NCBI GenBank assembly: GCA_023389045.1
Contig: JAEWEZ010000024.1
Location: 1 to 16,529 of the forward strand
DNA: 16,529 nucleotides
Direction: 5' to 3'
Origin: Actinomycetes bacterium
GTDB lineage: Bacteria; Actinomycetota; Actinomycetes; Actinomycetales; Dermabacteraceae
Numbering within the stretch: position 1 is the stretch's first letter; every line of letters starts with the position of its first letter. The position numbers were made by a program, and so were the translations under genes. A model generated the notes under the pieces. It made no database searches, was not told where the DNA came from, and was given only the letters and a program-made list of their open reading frames with translations. Positions 7,711 to 15,229 of this stretch are shown here, in pieces.

Positions 7711-8681
7711 GCGGTCTGGGTACGCGCCTGGGGCGGCGCCACCTCGCTGAGGATCTTGGCCATCACAGACTTGGCGGTGGTGCCGGCGAACTCGGCCTCC
7801 GGGTCGAGCACGAAGCGGTGCAGCCAGACCGGTTCCACCAGTTGCTTCACATCGTCGGGAATCACGTAGTGGCGCCCATGGGCAGCCGCCCACACCTTCA
7901 CCGCGCGCATCAGCGCGAGCGCGCCGCGGATGGAGACACCAACCCGTACCTCCGGAGCGAGACGAGTCTCTTCCATCAGACGTGCGACGTACTCCAAAAC
8001 AGCGGGGTCCACATGCACGGTGGAGGCCAGCTGCGTCATGTCGTTCACGGCGTTCAGCGAAATGCGCGGGGTGAGCTGGCGGCTGCGGTCACGCACGGCA
8101 GATCCCTGCAGGATCTGCACACTCGAGGCGTGGTCCGGATAGCCCAGGGAGGTCTTCATCAGGAAGCGGTCCAGCTGCGCTTCCGGCAGACGGTAGGTGC
8201 CGGCCTGCTCGATCGGGTTCTGGGTCGCAATCACCATGAAGGGGTTGCCCACTTCATGGGTCACGCCGTCCACGGTAACCCGGCCTTCTTCCATCACCTC
8301 GAGCATCGCCGACTGGGTTTTGGGCGAGGCGCGGTTGATCTCATCGGCGAGCACGACGTTGGCGAACACGGGGCCCTGGTGGAACTCGAAGGACTTGGTG
8401 TTCTGGTCGTAGATGGTCACACCGGTGACGTCCGAGGGCAGCAGGTCCGGGGTGAACTGGATGCGGGTGCTGCTGCCTTGCACGGTGGCGGCGAGTGCCC
8501 GGGCAAGAGAGGTCTTACCGGTGCCGGGGGCATCTTCGAGCAAGACGTGACCGGGAGCCAGCATTGCGGTGAGCACCAGGCGCACAATCTCGTTCTTACC
8601 GAGGACCGCCTTGCCGACGCTCTGGACGAGAGTGTCGAAGGTTTCGGCAAACCAGCGGGCCTGTTCCGGGGTCATGCTCAT
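7707..8681 (-). CDS. moxR: MoxR-family AAA+ ATPase
   Basis: A 324-residue soluble AAA+ ATPase of normal family length. Walker A is APGTGKT (51-57), Walker B is VVLADE (109-114, D113/E114), and sensor 1 is ATQNP (152-156, N155). The stretches EINRASPKTQSAMLE (114-128) and GTYRLPEAQLDRF are typical of MoxR proteins. The C-terminal part (about 235-310) is the helical lid. All ATPase residues seen are intact. MoxR proteins are chaperone-like motors that remodel or activate partner complexes, often DUF58 or VWA proteins; the partner encoded next is DUF58, overlapping by ATGA. Two in-frame ATGs exist at 8681 and 8675; neither has a clear Shine-Dalgarno sequence, and I use the first. A hairpin lies shortly upstream. 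What it remodels here is unknown; the surface protein or the membrane module are the obvious candidates. Confidence 0.96.
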   Translation of the reverse strand: MSMTPEQARWFAETFDTLVQSVGKAVLGKNEIVRLVLTAMLAPGHVLLEDAPGTGKTSLARALAATVQGSSTRIQFTPDLLPSDVTGVTIYDQNTKSFEFHQGPVFANVVLADEINRASPKTQSAMLEVMEEGRVTVDGVTHEVGNPFMVIATQNPIEQAGTYRLPEAQLDRFLMKTSLGYPDHASSVQILQGSAVRDRSRQLTPRISLNAVNDMTQLASTVHVDPAVLEYVARLMEETRLAPEVRVGVSIRGALALMRAVKVWAAAHGRHYVIPDDVKQLVEPVWLHRFVLDPEAEFAGTTAKSVMAKILSEVAPPQARTQTA

Positions 8682-8704
8682 TCGAGAAGTCTGCTTTCAT
8701 CCTG

Positions 8705-8729
8705 GGGGATTGCATGAGACGCAATCCTC
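8705..8729 (-). promoter_or_regulatory. Hairpin in the leader just upstream of moxR
   Basis: In the 94-base gap between the giant gene and moxR, GGATTGC (8707-8713) and GCAATCC (8721-8727) form a perfect 7-bp stem with a 7-base loop, extendable by two more pairs. It lacks a T run on either side, so it is not a standard intrinsic terminator. It could set relative expression of the first gene and the rest by RNA processing or mRNA stability. This function is inferred; only the base pairing is seen. Confidence 0.4.
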
Positions 8730-8775
8730 GGGAACCGATAGGGGAAACGAAAAACGGAAACGGGAAGCGCCTATG

Positions 8776-11700
8776 TCACGGACTGTAGAAATCACCAGAG
8801 AGTTCATGACCGTCGACAGTGACGCGCATCGGGTTGCCCGATCCCTCGGGGTATCCGTAGTAGGCGCGTCCCCTCGGGTAGAACACTTTTCCGTCTGGGT
8901 CCGCCTTCAGGGTCATCGGAGCCCAGCCACGCTCCTCTTTGTTGTTAAAGGCGATGCGATACGAATTTCCTGGTTCGAGGCCCTCGATTTCTACCGTGAA
9001 CCACCAGCAGTTACCACTGGCGCAGTTAGGGACGCCCCCGGCCTTTTCATAAAAATCAACATTAACCACGCGGGGGTCAAAGACCGGCCTATTCGAGGTC
9101 GCGCTCTCGGTCACCGACGGCCCCGTCAGCCCCTTCGCATTCACCGCGCGTGCTTCCACCGTGTAGGTGGTGCTGGGCGGACCATCGATCCTCTGCGAGA
9201 GAGCGTTACCACCGCCTGTCTTCCATCCACCACCATTGACTTGGTACTGCATCTCCTGGAATCCGCCCGCGCCGCCATCGTTATGGCCGCGTACCATCAC
9301 CGTGATCGGACAGTTGTTGTCCTGGCAGTCTTCAAGCCGCAGGGAGAGGGTCGGACTATCGGGCTTCGTGTACGGCGTCACCGAGTTCGACGCCGAGGAC
9401 GACTGTCCTTGAACAAAACGGTTCTTTGCCTCCACCGTGAAGGAGTAGGCCCTACCGTTTTCCAGGCCGGTTATCCGGGTGCTCGTGCTATTCGCAGAGA
9501 CCTCCGTGCTGCCACCACTCCATCGCACAATGTAGCTCTCCAGCCTCGTACCGTTATCGGGAGCGGGACTCCACTGAAGATCCACACGGCCATTAGGCCC
9601 ATCTCCCGAGCCCTCATCGGGCATGGTCGCGGATACGTTGCTCGGAGTTCCGGGCTCGGCGTACGGGGTGACCTCATTGGAGTTATTCGAGGCCTGCCCC
9701 TCCCCCACGGAATTCACACCGGTGAGCGTGAACGTCACGGGGCTATCGGGGTCCAGTCCACTGAATGTGGTGCTGGTTTTATCGGCCGACACCTGCTGCG
9801 TCTGGCCGGAAGACGCCTTCACGATGTACTTCTGAATCGGCTCACCATTGGCCTCTTCTTCTGTCATCTGTGACCAGGTCACGCTCACGCCACCGCCGGT
9901 GGGGGTGTTCACCCTAGAAGCGGTCAGCGTTCCGCTCGGCTTTCCGGGCCGGCCTGCGGGATGCTCGGGGGCAGACCATTCCGACCAGTCCGACGGGTCC
10001 TTCGCCATATTGAAGGCGCGCACTCGGAAGCTGTAGTTCACGCCATTGGCAAGATTCGGCCAGGTGTATTCGGTGCCAGCACCATCCAGGGTCTGGGTCT
10101 GCAGGCTTCCCGTATTGCCGTCGCGCATCTGCAGCTCGTACTTCTGGATCGCCGAGCCCCTATTCACGGGCGTCTGCCAGGAGACTGCCAGCTGCTGATC
10201 GCCGCGAGTCGCCCGGGGAGCAGACGGGGTTTCGGGGCGCACATCGGGTCGTGCCTTTGCCGAGGGTGCCGAGGGATCCGACTCCCCTACCTCGTTCACC
10301 GCAACCACCTGGAAGGTGTATTCCACGTCGTTCTTCAAACCGGTGATGGTGCAGCTCGTGGAGGGGCAGTCCTGGGTTACCGCAGGCCCGCTCGCGCTGC
10401 TCACCTTGTAGCCCGTGATGGGCGAACCGTTGTCGGCACCGGCGGTGAACTGCAGTTCCACCGATCCGTCTCCAACCTCACCAATACGGGGTGCCGACGG
10501 CGGTTCCGGGCGTCCCAGCACCGTCACGCGGATTTCCCCGGAGGCTTCGCGATCCGGGTCTTCCGTCGAATCCATCACCGTGTACTGCGCGGTGAGGATG
10601 CCGTGGAAGTCGGCGTGCGGGGTGATCTCGACCTGATTGCCCTTCTGGGTCACGGTGCCTTCACCCGACACCAGACCGGCACCGGTCACGGTTCGCTCTT
10701 CCCCGGGGAAGGGGTTGGAGTCATTGGCCAGCACGTCGACCGAGCCCGTATCCCCCGCGTTGATGGTCACCTCATCACGCACCGCCGAAATCAGCGGCCG
10801 TTTCGAGCCGACCACACGCACCTGAACGGTCGCCTCCACGGGGTCGTTCACTCCGTCGGTCACGGATACCGGCACCGTCACCGTCGTGCCTTTACGCGCG
10901 GTCGTGGAGGCAGTCGCCGACAAAACCGAGCCGTTCAGAGCGATCTCAATATCGGGGTTCTTGGTGTACGTGCCGAGGGCGAAGGTGAGGGCTGCGCCTT
11001 CCGGGTCAGTGGCGCCACGCGCAAGGTCCACGGTGGCAGCTCCACCGGCCTGCTCAGGTTCAAGGAGCGCGCCCTGCAGCGTCGGCGGCAGGTTCGCTTC
11101 CTCCGAGGAGACTTCCACCGGAATTGCGAGCAGACCCGTTGCTGCCGTCGGATCCCCCACTTCACCGTCGGTCACTTCCACCGTGATGGTGTCCTTACCG
11201 ACGTACCCCGGTGCCGGTCGGTACGTCAGTTCCGAGGGGCCGGTCACCAGGGGCGAGCCATCAGAATTTTCGGCCCGCACCTCATAGGCGTCCACAACCT
11301 TTGCCGGCTGCGCACCGGGGCGCACTCGCACATTGGCCGGGTCTGCCAGGTTGATCGTGACGGAGGCGCCATCCTGCGCCTTCACCGTCTCCCCCACCCA
11401 GACCGGAGCCTGCTTCGCGGTGCCGGGCACCCATACGTAACCGGCTGCCGTCAGATCATCCGGGTCGGTGATCGTGTACCGGATGCGCGTCAGTTCTGCC
11501 GGTGGGGCCATCAGAACCCGACCGTCACCGGTCAGTTCAACACCCTCCGGCGCCTCATCGAGAGCAACCGTCAAGGCGTGCGTGGAACCGTCGGGATCGG
11601 AGTCATTGGCGAGCACGTCAATATCGAGCTGCTCGACGGAGGGGTCGAGAACTTCTTCGGCTTCGACGAAGTCATCCCGGGCGATCGGTGCACGGTCGGT

Positions 11701-14700
11701 GGCGTTGGGATCCACCTTGATGGTCACGGTCGCATAGGAGGTGAGCTGGCCGTCGGTCACCCCGTACGTCACCGTGTGGGTGCCGGGCTGTTCCGGGGTC
11801 GTCACCGAGATGATGCCCTCGGGTTGCGGGTTTTTCTTGGTGTGCTCATGCACGGTGATATCGGTCGTTGCCTCCACCGCTTCACGCACCACGGAGAGCT
11901 CCCCGCCCTCGGGGTCCGTGTCATTGGCCAGCACCGGGATCTGCACTTCACGGTCGGGCTTGGCTTCAATGGCGTCATCGACCGCGTAGGGCGGCTGGTT
12001 CTGCGCCGCCGGTTCAGCAATACCGACGAGGACCTCACCGGTTCCGATCGCACCATTACGGTCCATCACCTGGTAGCGGAAACGGTCGGTGCCGACGGTT
12101 CCCCGGCGGGGCACGTACTCGATCCACTCGCCACTGGCTTTGGTGACTTCACCGAGGGTCGGCATCGGGGCGGTGATGCCGGTGAGCACAACGGAGTCGC
12201 CGTCGGGATCAATTCCGGAGCTCGGCACGGGGATCCTCACCGGGGTTCCCGCAACAGTCCGGGCGGTCAGGTTCTGCGGCTCCGGAGGGTTGTTGGCGGC
12301 GTCGCGGGGAATGATGCGGAGGTTCAGACGCGCCGAACCGCTGCGCCCGGTTTCATCGACGACCTCGTAGGTCAGCGATACTTCACCGCTGGCATTGTCA
12401 TCAGCGGTGAAACGGACCTTGTCGTTGGCGGGTTCAACATGCCCGCGGGCATTGGCTTCCTCGGTGTTGCTCAGGCGCCCCAGATGCATGTCAGACTCCG
12501 TCGGGGATACATCATTGGCAAGCACATCCACGACCACCATGTCGCCAGCACGAACCACTGCCTGGTCAACGACCGCGACGGGGTTGGCGAACTGGGTGTC
12601 GGTCTTGGTGACCATCACACGGATCGTGCCCGTTGCACTGCCGGCGGAGTTGGCAACGGTGTATTCGAGCGGCACAGGCTCCTCCGAGACCTGTGCATTG
12701 GGCAGAGCTTCCACCCGCACCAGGTGATGGTTGACCACCGTCGCCTTCAGCCCACTGCCTTCGGGGACGTTCACCGAGTTCACGACCATGACGCCACCGG
12801 TCGGGTCCACGTCGTTCTCGAGCGGGTCAATGAGGGTGTCACTACCCGTGATCACCATGCCCATATCGTCCACGGCGACGGGAACCAGCTCTTCGCTGCT
12901 GGCTTCCACCACGTCAACGCGGATCAGGCCTTTGGAACTTGCAGACGACCCCTGCCCTGCCACGGTGTACTCGAGGTAATGGGTGCCGGGACCGGAACTG
13001 CTGATATCGACGGTGCCCGCCTGCAGCGATGTTTTCGTCTCCAGGCCGCTGGAAGAACTGACGTGGGTCAGTTCGAGTTTGCCGCCGTTGGGGTTCATGT
13101 CGTTCACGAGCGGCTTAACGGTGGTCGAGCGGCCGGCCACGATCTGCGCATGATCCGCCGTGGTGATCGGGGGGATATCGCTATCAGTGACAGCCTCCAC
13201 TTCGAGGGTGCCTTCGGCGGTATCACCCTTCTCATCGCGGAAGAACAGCTTGACCTGCTTATCACCGGTCGCGAGACCCGCATCGGTGAAGGTGATCAGA
13301 CCGTCAGCGCGGAAAGAGACGATATCTTCCGGCTCCGCAACAGCGTTTGAGAGGTAGAAGGCATCACCGTCGGGATCCTGCCAGTACGGGAGGATATTGA
13401 AGGTGACTTCCTCACCGGAACGCACCTTCACCTTGGGAGTAGCCTTGCCAGCCTGCTCCGGCGCGCTGTTCTCCCCCTCGGGAACTACCGTGAGAGCGAC
13501 CTTCGCGCTATCGGTGCCACCGCGGCCATCGTTCACGGTGTAGTTGAAGCTTGCGGACCCGCTCGCGGTGTCGCTGACCTCAATCTGAAGCTGCGTCCCG
13601 CCACGGATCGGGGTAACGGTCCCCACCCCAGGCTGCTTACCTGTGACCGTCACCGTCAGAACGTCACCGTCGGGGTCGGTGTCGTTTCGCGTCACCGGAA
13701 GCACAACGCTCTTTCCGGGACGCACACCGAACTCGTCATCATTGGCTACCGGAGCACGGTTCTCTTCATCCCGGTCGGCCACCATATTGGTGATCGTCGA
13801 AGTGAGAGTTTCCTTCTTCTCCTTCTTCAGGTGATCAGTTTTGATCTCCTGGGTGATCTGCCACTCGTCGACGATCTCCATATTCTTCGAGATCATCCAG
13901 GACAGGCCGAACTTCTGGTCGTTGAGCACGACGAGGTCGCGATTTTGGCGCAGCACGAGATCGGCTGAGCTATCCGCCTCGGGAACAACCTCGGAGACGG
14001 GATCCTCGCCCTCGCAGACGCGCATATAGGTCTTGGAGCCATTCCACGCCGCGTAGGAGCAGCCATTGATCTGAACGGGGGCGACGGGATCGCCAGTACC
14101 GCGTCCCTTATGAACCGTGATCTCGCCCCCGCCGAGCGGTACCTCCAGAAGGGAGTCGGGGCTGGCGATGACGACGTGGTCCCCTGCCCCTCCGGGCTGC
14201 TGAGCAACCAGACCCGTGAAGTCATTGATCCCGATCTCGGTGAGATCGCGTTCCTTGCCCTTCATCCCGAGACGCAGCAGACGGTTCTTGCGATCCACAA
14301 TGACCGGTTCTTCACCAACGGAGGTCAGGGTGGTGGTCTCAGGGTCGTTCTCGACGCCGCTGATCGTGATCGGCTTCTGCGCTTTGGTGTAGCGGGTATC
14401 TGCCGTCCGCGGGAACACATGGAGTTCCGCGCCCGACAGCACGTGCACAGTCCCCTCAGAGGTCACATTGGTGATTGCCTCTTTGTCACCGGTGAAATTG
14501 GGCTTCGCGCTTTCAGGACTGAATGCGGCGGCCTCTTGAGGGGTCAGGATCCAGACGCGGCCATCGGCATAGGAAATCGCCACGCGGTCACCGCCGACGG
14601 CAACCTTCGAGCCCGGGGGCAGCTCCACAACTCCACCGCGAGTGAGAGCACCGGAGTTAATCGGGGTGAAGCCACGCGCACCCACTTCCAGCACGGTGTA

Positions 14701-14964
14701 ACCCGACTGCAGGATGTCAAGATCTTCGCCGACGGAGCTCACGCGAGCATCGAGCTCCTGGGCATCGACGTTCAGCCGGCCCATGACGCCGAGCTGATTG
14801 TTCAGAACCCAGACGCCGCCATTGGAGACATCCACCTCGGAGGAGGTGAGGCCCGGGAAGCGGATCGCAAAGCCGGTAACGACAAGGGCAATGACGGCAA
14901 GAACTGCGCTGGACACCACGGTCGTCTTGCGACCGCGCCGCGTAGACCCCGCTGCGACTGCCAT
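8776..14964 (-). CDS. Giant membrane-anchored surface protein with cadherin/Ig-like and fibronectin III repeats
   Basis: A 2062-residue type II membrane protein. Residues 1-15 are short, basic and cytosolic; one hydrophobic helix (about 16-34) follows with no signal-peptidase or lipobox site, so the rest should sit outside, tethered by the N-terminus. Residues 45-395 are short beta-strand blocks like a propeller head. About eleven cadherin/Ig-like repeats of some 95 residues span 404-1483, many with calcium-type loops (DTDPDGD 428-434, DPDGD 530-534 and 919-923, DTDPEGG 1015-1021). Five fibronectin III domains fill 1486-1955, followed by an unassigned Trp/Tyr-rich C-terminal domain (1960-2062). 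There is no LPXTG or other sorting signal. It has only eight cysteines, all in close pairs. ATG at 14964 has a G-rich site (GGGG, 7 bases upstream) and an in-frame stop five codons before it. Likely roles are adhesion or envelope sensing, served by the MoxR module encoded downstream; ligand unknown. Confidence 0.94.
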   Translation of the reverse strand: MAVAAGSTRRGRKTTVVSSAVLAVIALVVTGFAIRFPGLTSSEVDVSNGGVWVLNNQLGVMGRLNVDAQELDARVSSVGEDLDILQSGYTVLEVGARGFTPINSGALTRGGVVELPPGSKVAVGGDRVAISYADGRVWILTPQEAAAFSPESAKPNFTGDKEAITNVTSEGTVHVLSGAELHVFPRTADTRYTKAQKPITISGVENDPETTTLTSVGEEPVIVDRKNRLLRLGMKGKERDLTEIGINDFTGLVAQQPGGAGDHVVIASPDSLLEVPLGGGEITVHKGRGTGDPVAPVQINGCSYAAWNGSKTYMRVCEGEDPVSEVVPEADSSADLVLRQNRDLVVLNDQKFGLSWMISKNMEIVDEWQITQEIKTDHLKKEKKETLTSTITNMVADRDEENRAPVANDDEFGVRPGKSVVLPVTRNDTDPDGDVLTVTVTGKQPGVGTVTPIRGGTQLQIEVSDTASGSASFNYTVNDGRGGTDSAKVALTVVPEGENSAPEQAGKATPKVKVRSGEEVTFNILPYWQDPDGDAFYLSNAVAEPEDIVSFRADGLITFTDAGLATGDKQVKLFFRDEKGDTAEGTLEVEAVTDSDIPPITTADHAQIVAGRSTTVKPLVNDMNPNGGKLELTHVSSSSGLETKTSLQAGTVDISSSGPGTHYLEYTVAGQGSSASSKGLIRVDVVEASSEELVPVAVDDMGMVITGSDTLIDPLENDVDPTGGVMVVNSVNVPEGSGLKATVVNHHLVRVEALPNAQVSEEPVPLEYTVANSAGSATGTIRVMVTKTDTQFANPVAVVDQAVVRAGDMVVVDVLANDVSPTESDMHLGRLSNTEEANARGHVEPANDKVRFTADDNASGEVSLTYEVVDETGRSGSARLNLRIIPRDAANNPPEPQNLTARTVAGTPVRIPVPSSGIDPDGDSVVLTGITAPMPTLGEVTKASGEWIEYVPRRGTVGTDRFRYQVMDRNGAIGTGEVLVGIAEPAAQNQPPYAVDDAIEAKPDREVQIPVLANDTDPEGGELSVVREAVEATTDITVHEHTKKNPQPEGIISVTTPEQPGTHTVTYGVTDGQLTSYATVTIKVDPNATDRAPIARDDFVEAEEVLDPSVEQLDIDVLANDSDPDGSTHALTVALDEAPEGVELTGDGRVLMAPPAELTRIRYTITDPDDLTAAGYVWVPGTAKQAPVWVGETVKAQDGASVTINLADPANVRVRPGAQPAKVVDAYEVRAENSDGSPLVTGPSELTYRPAPGYVGKDTITVEVTDGEVGDPTAATGLLAIPVEVSSEEANLPPTLQGALLEPEQAGGAATVDLARGATDPEGAALTFALGTYTKNPDIEIALNGSVLSATASTTARKGTTVTVPVSVTDGVNDPVEATVQVRVVGSKRPLISAVRDEVTINAGDTGSVDVLANDSNPFPGEERTVTGAGLVSGEGTVTQKGNQVEITPHADFHGILTAQYTVMDSTEDPDREASGEIRVTVLGRPEPPSAPRIGEVGDGSVELQFTAGADNGSPITGYKVSSASGPAVTQDCPSTSCTITGLKNDVEYTFQVVAVNEVGESDPSAPSAKARPDVRPETPSAPRATRGDQQLAVSWQTPVNRGSAIQKYELQMRDGNTGSLQTQTLDGAGTEYTWPNLANGVNYSFRVRAFNMAKDPSDWSEWSAPEHPAGRPGKPSGTLTASRVNTPTGGGVSVTWSQMTEEEANGEPIQKYIVKASSGQTQQVSADKTSTTFSGLDPDSPVTFTLTGVNSVGEGQASNNSNEVTPYAEPGTPSNVSATMPDEGSGDGPNGRVDLQWSPAPDNGTRLESYIVRWSGGSTEVSANSTSTRITGLENGRAYSFTVEAKNRFVQGQSSSASNSVTPYTKPDSPTLSLRLEDCQDNNCPITVMVRGHNDGGAGGFQEMQYQVNGGGWKTGGGNALSQRIDGPPSTTYTVEARAVNAKGLTGPSVTESATSNRPVFDPRVVNVDFYEKAGGVPNCASGNCWWFTVEIEGLEPGNSYRIAFNNKEERGWAPMTLKADPDGKVFYPRGRAYYGYPEGSGNPMRVTVDGHELSGDFYSP

Positions 14965-14985
14965 CTCACACCCCGTTCAGCTCTG

Positions 14986-15017
14986 AAAAACACCGTGTAG
15001 CGGTTGATTCCGTACAC
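14986..15017 (-). promoter_or_regulatory. Attenuator-like hairpin with T run before the giant gene
   Basis: On the minus strand GTGTACGG, loop AATCAA, then CCG-C-TACAC form an 8-bp stem with one bulged base (14995-15017). Four bases later comes TTTTT (14986-14990), only 21 bases before the start codon. This looks like a weak intrinsic terminator or attenuator in the leader. The gap before the T run and the modest stem make it uncertain. Confidence 0.3.
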
Positions 15018-15026
15018 CATGCACGG

Positions 15027-15039
15027 CCCACCGCGTGGG
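15027..15039 (-). promoter_or_regulatory. Small GC hairpin in the giant-gene leader
   Basis: CCCAC-CGC-GTGGG is a perfect 5-bp stem with a three-base loop, lying between the larger inverted repeat and the attenuator-like hairpin. It may be part of one folded leader RNA. Short and GC-rich, so it could be chance. Confidence 0.25.
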
Positions 15040-15044
15040 GGCTC

Positions 15045-15099
15045 CGCCACCGCACAAGCCTACTGAAGTAACCGACACACACAGCGGCTTGCGGTGGCG
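15045..15099. repeat. Long imperfect inverted repeat upstream of the giant gene
   Basis: The arm CGCCACCGCACAAGCC (15045-15060) pairs with GGCTTGCGGTGGCG (15086-15099): 14 base pairs with a 2-base bulge, around a 25-base spacer. The match is much longer than expected by chance in a 265-base spacer. It can act as folded leader RNA on the minus strand or as a binding site for a dimeric or looping regulator. No T run follows on either strand, so it is not a terminator. Confidence 0.55.
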
Positions 15100-15125
15100 C
15101 CAAAAAGCTATATCCCCAGGTAGGA

Positions 15126-15153
15126 AGCATAGCCTAAGTTACTCGTTCACGAG
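15126..15153 (-). promoter_or_regulatory. Candidate promoter and palindromic operator of the main operon
   Basis: On the minus strand two overlapping -10-like hexamers, TAGGCT (15131-15136) and TATGCT (15126-15131), lie about 165 bases before the giant gene. No good -35 hexamer sits at 16-18 bases. Instead the perfect palindrome CTCGTGAACGAG (15142-15153, CTCGT arms around GA) covers the upstream half, as an operator or activator site would. The location is right; the exact elements are a guess. Confidence 0.3.
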
Positions 15154-15166
15154 CATTTCACCCAGT

Positions 15167-15219
15167 TGAGACCTCACTGATGCGTTGATGAGACCCTCAA
15201 CCGATCACACTGTGAGACA
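15167..15219 (+). promoter_or_regulatory. Three spaced TGAGAC direct repeats
   Basis: TGAGACC occurs at 15167-15173 and 15189-15195, and TGAGACA at 15213-15219, all on the plus strand and 22 and 24 bases apart, about two helical turns. They lie just upstream of the candidate operon promoter, right after the polyprenyl synthase stop. Such phased direct repeats suit a response-regulator-type activator. The palindrome TCACACTGTGA (15205-15215) overlaps the last copy. Function inferred. Confidence 0.35.
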
Positions 15220-15229
15220 AAGGAGAAAA

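Noticed and set aside
7711..7893. Longer N-terminus for the DUF58 protein (ATG at 7893)
   Set aside because: The extra 61 residues lie wholly inside moxR in another frame, and the ATGA overlap at 7707-7710 gives a standard coupled start.
7527..8717. A 396-residue plus-strand open frame
   Set aside because: Antisense shadow of moxR and the start of the DUF58 gene; His/Arg-rich translation with no domain pattern.
8705..8729. Terminator between the giant gene and moxR
   Set aside because: The hairpin is real but no T run follows on the minus strand, so I list it only as a possible regulatory structure.
9961..13350. A 1129-residue open frame on the plus strand
   Set aside because: It lies entirely antisense to the giant surface protein, whose repeats and GC-rich third positions remove stops from this frame. 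Its translation is His/Arg-rich without any domain pattern.
14802..15050. Small minus-strand frame starting with GTG in the leader of the giant gene
   Set aside because: It overlaps the start of the giant gene in another frame, has no ribosome site and is rich in Arg/Pro like other shadow frames.
15118..15138. DtxR/IdeR-like iron box (TTAGGCTATGCTTCCTACC on the minus strand)
   Set aside because: Only about 11 of 19 positions fit the consensus and the right half does not match, so the resemblance is explained by the -10-like hexamers.
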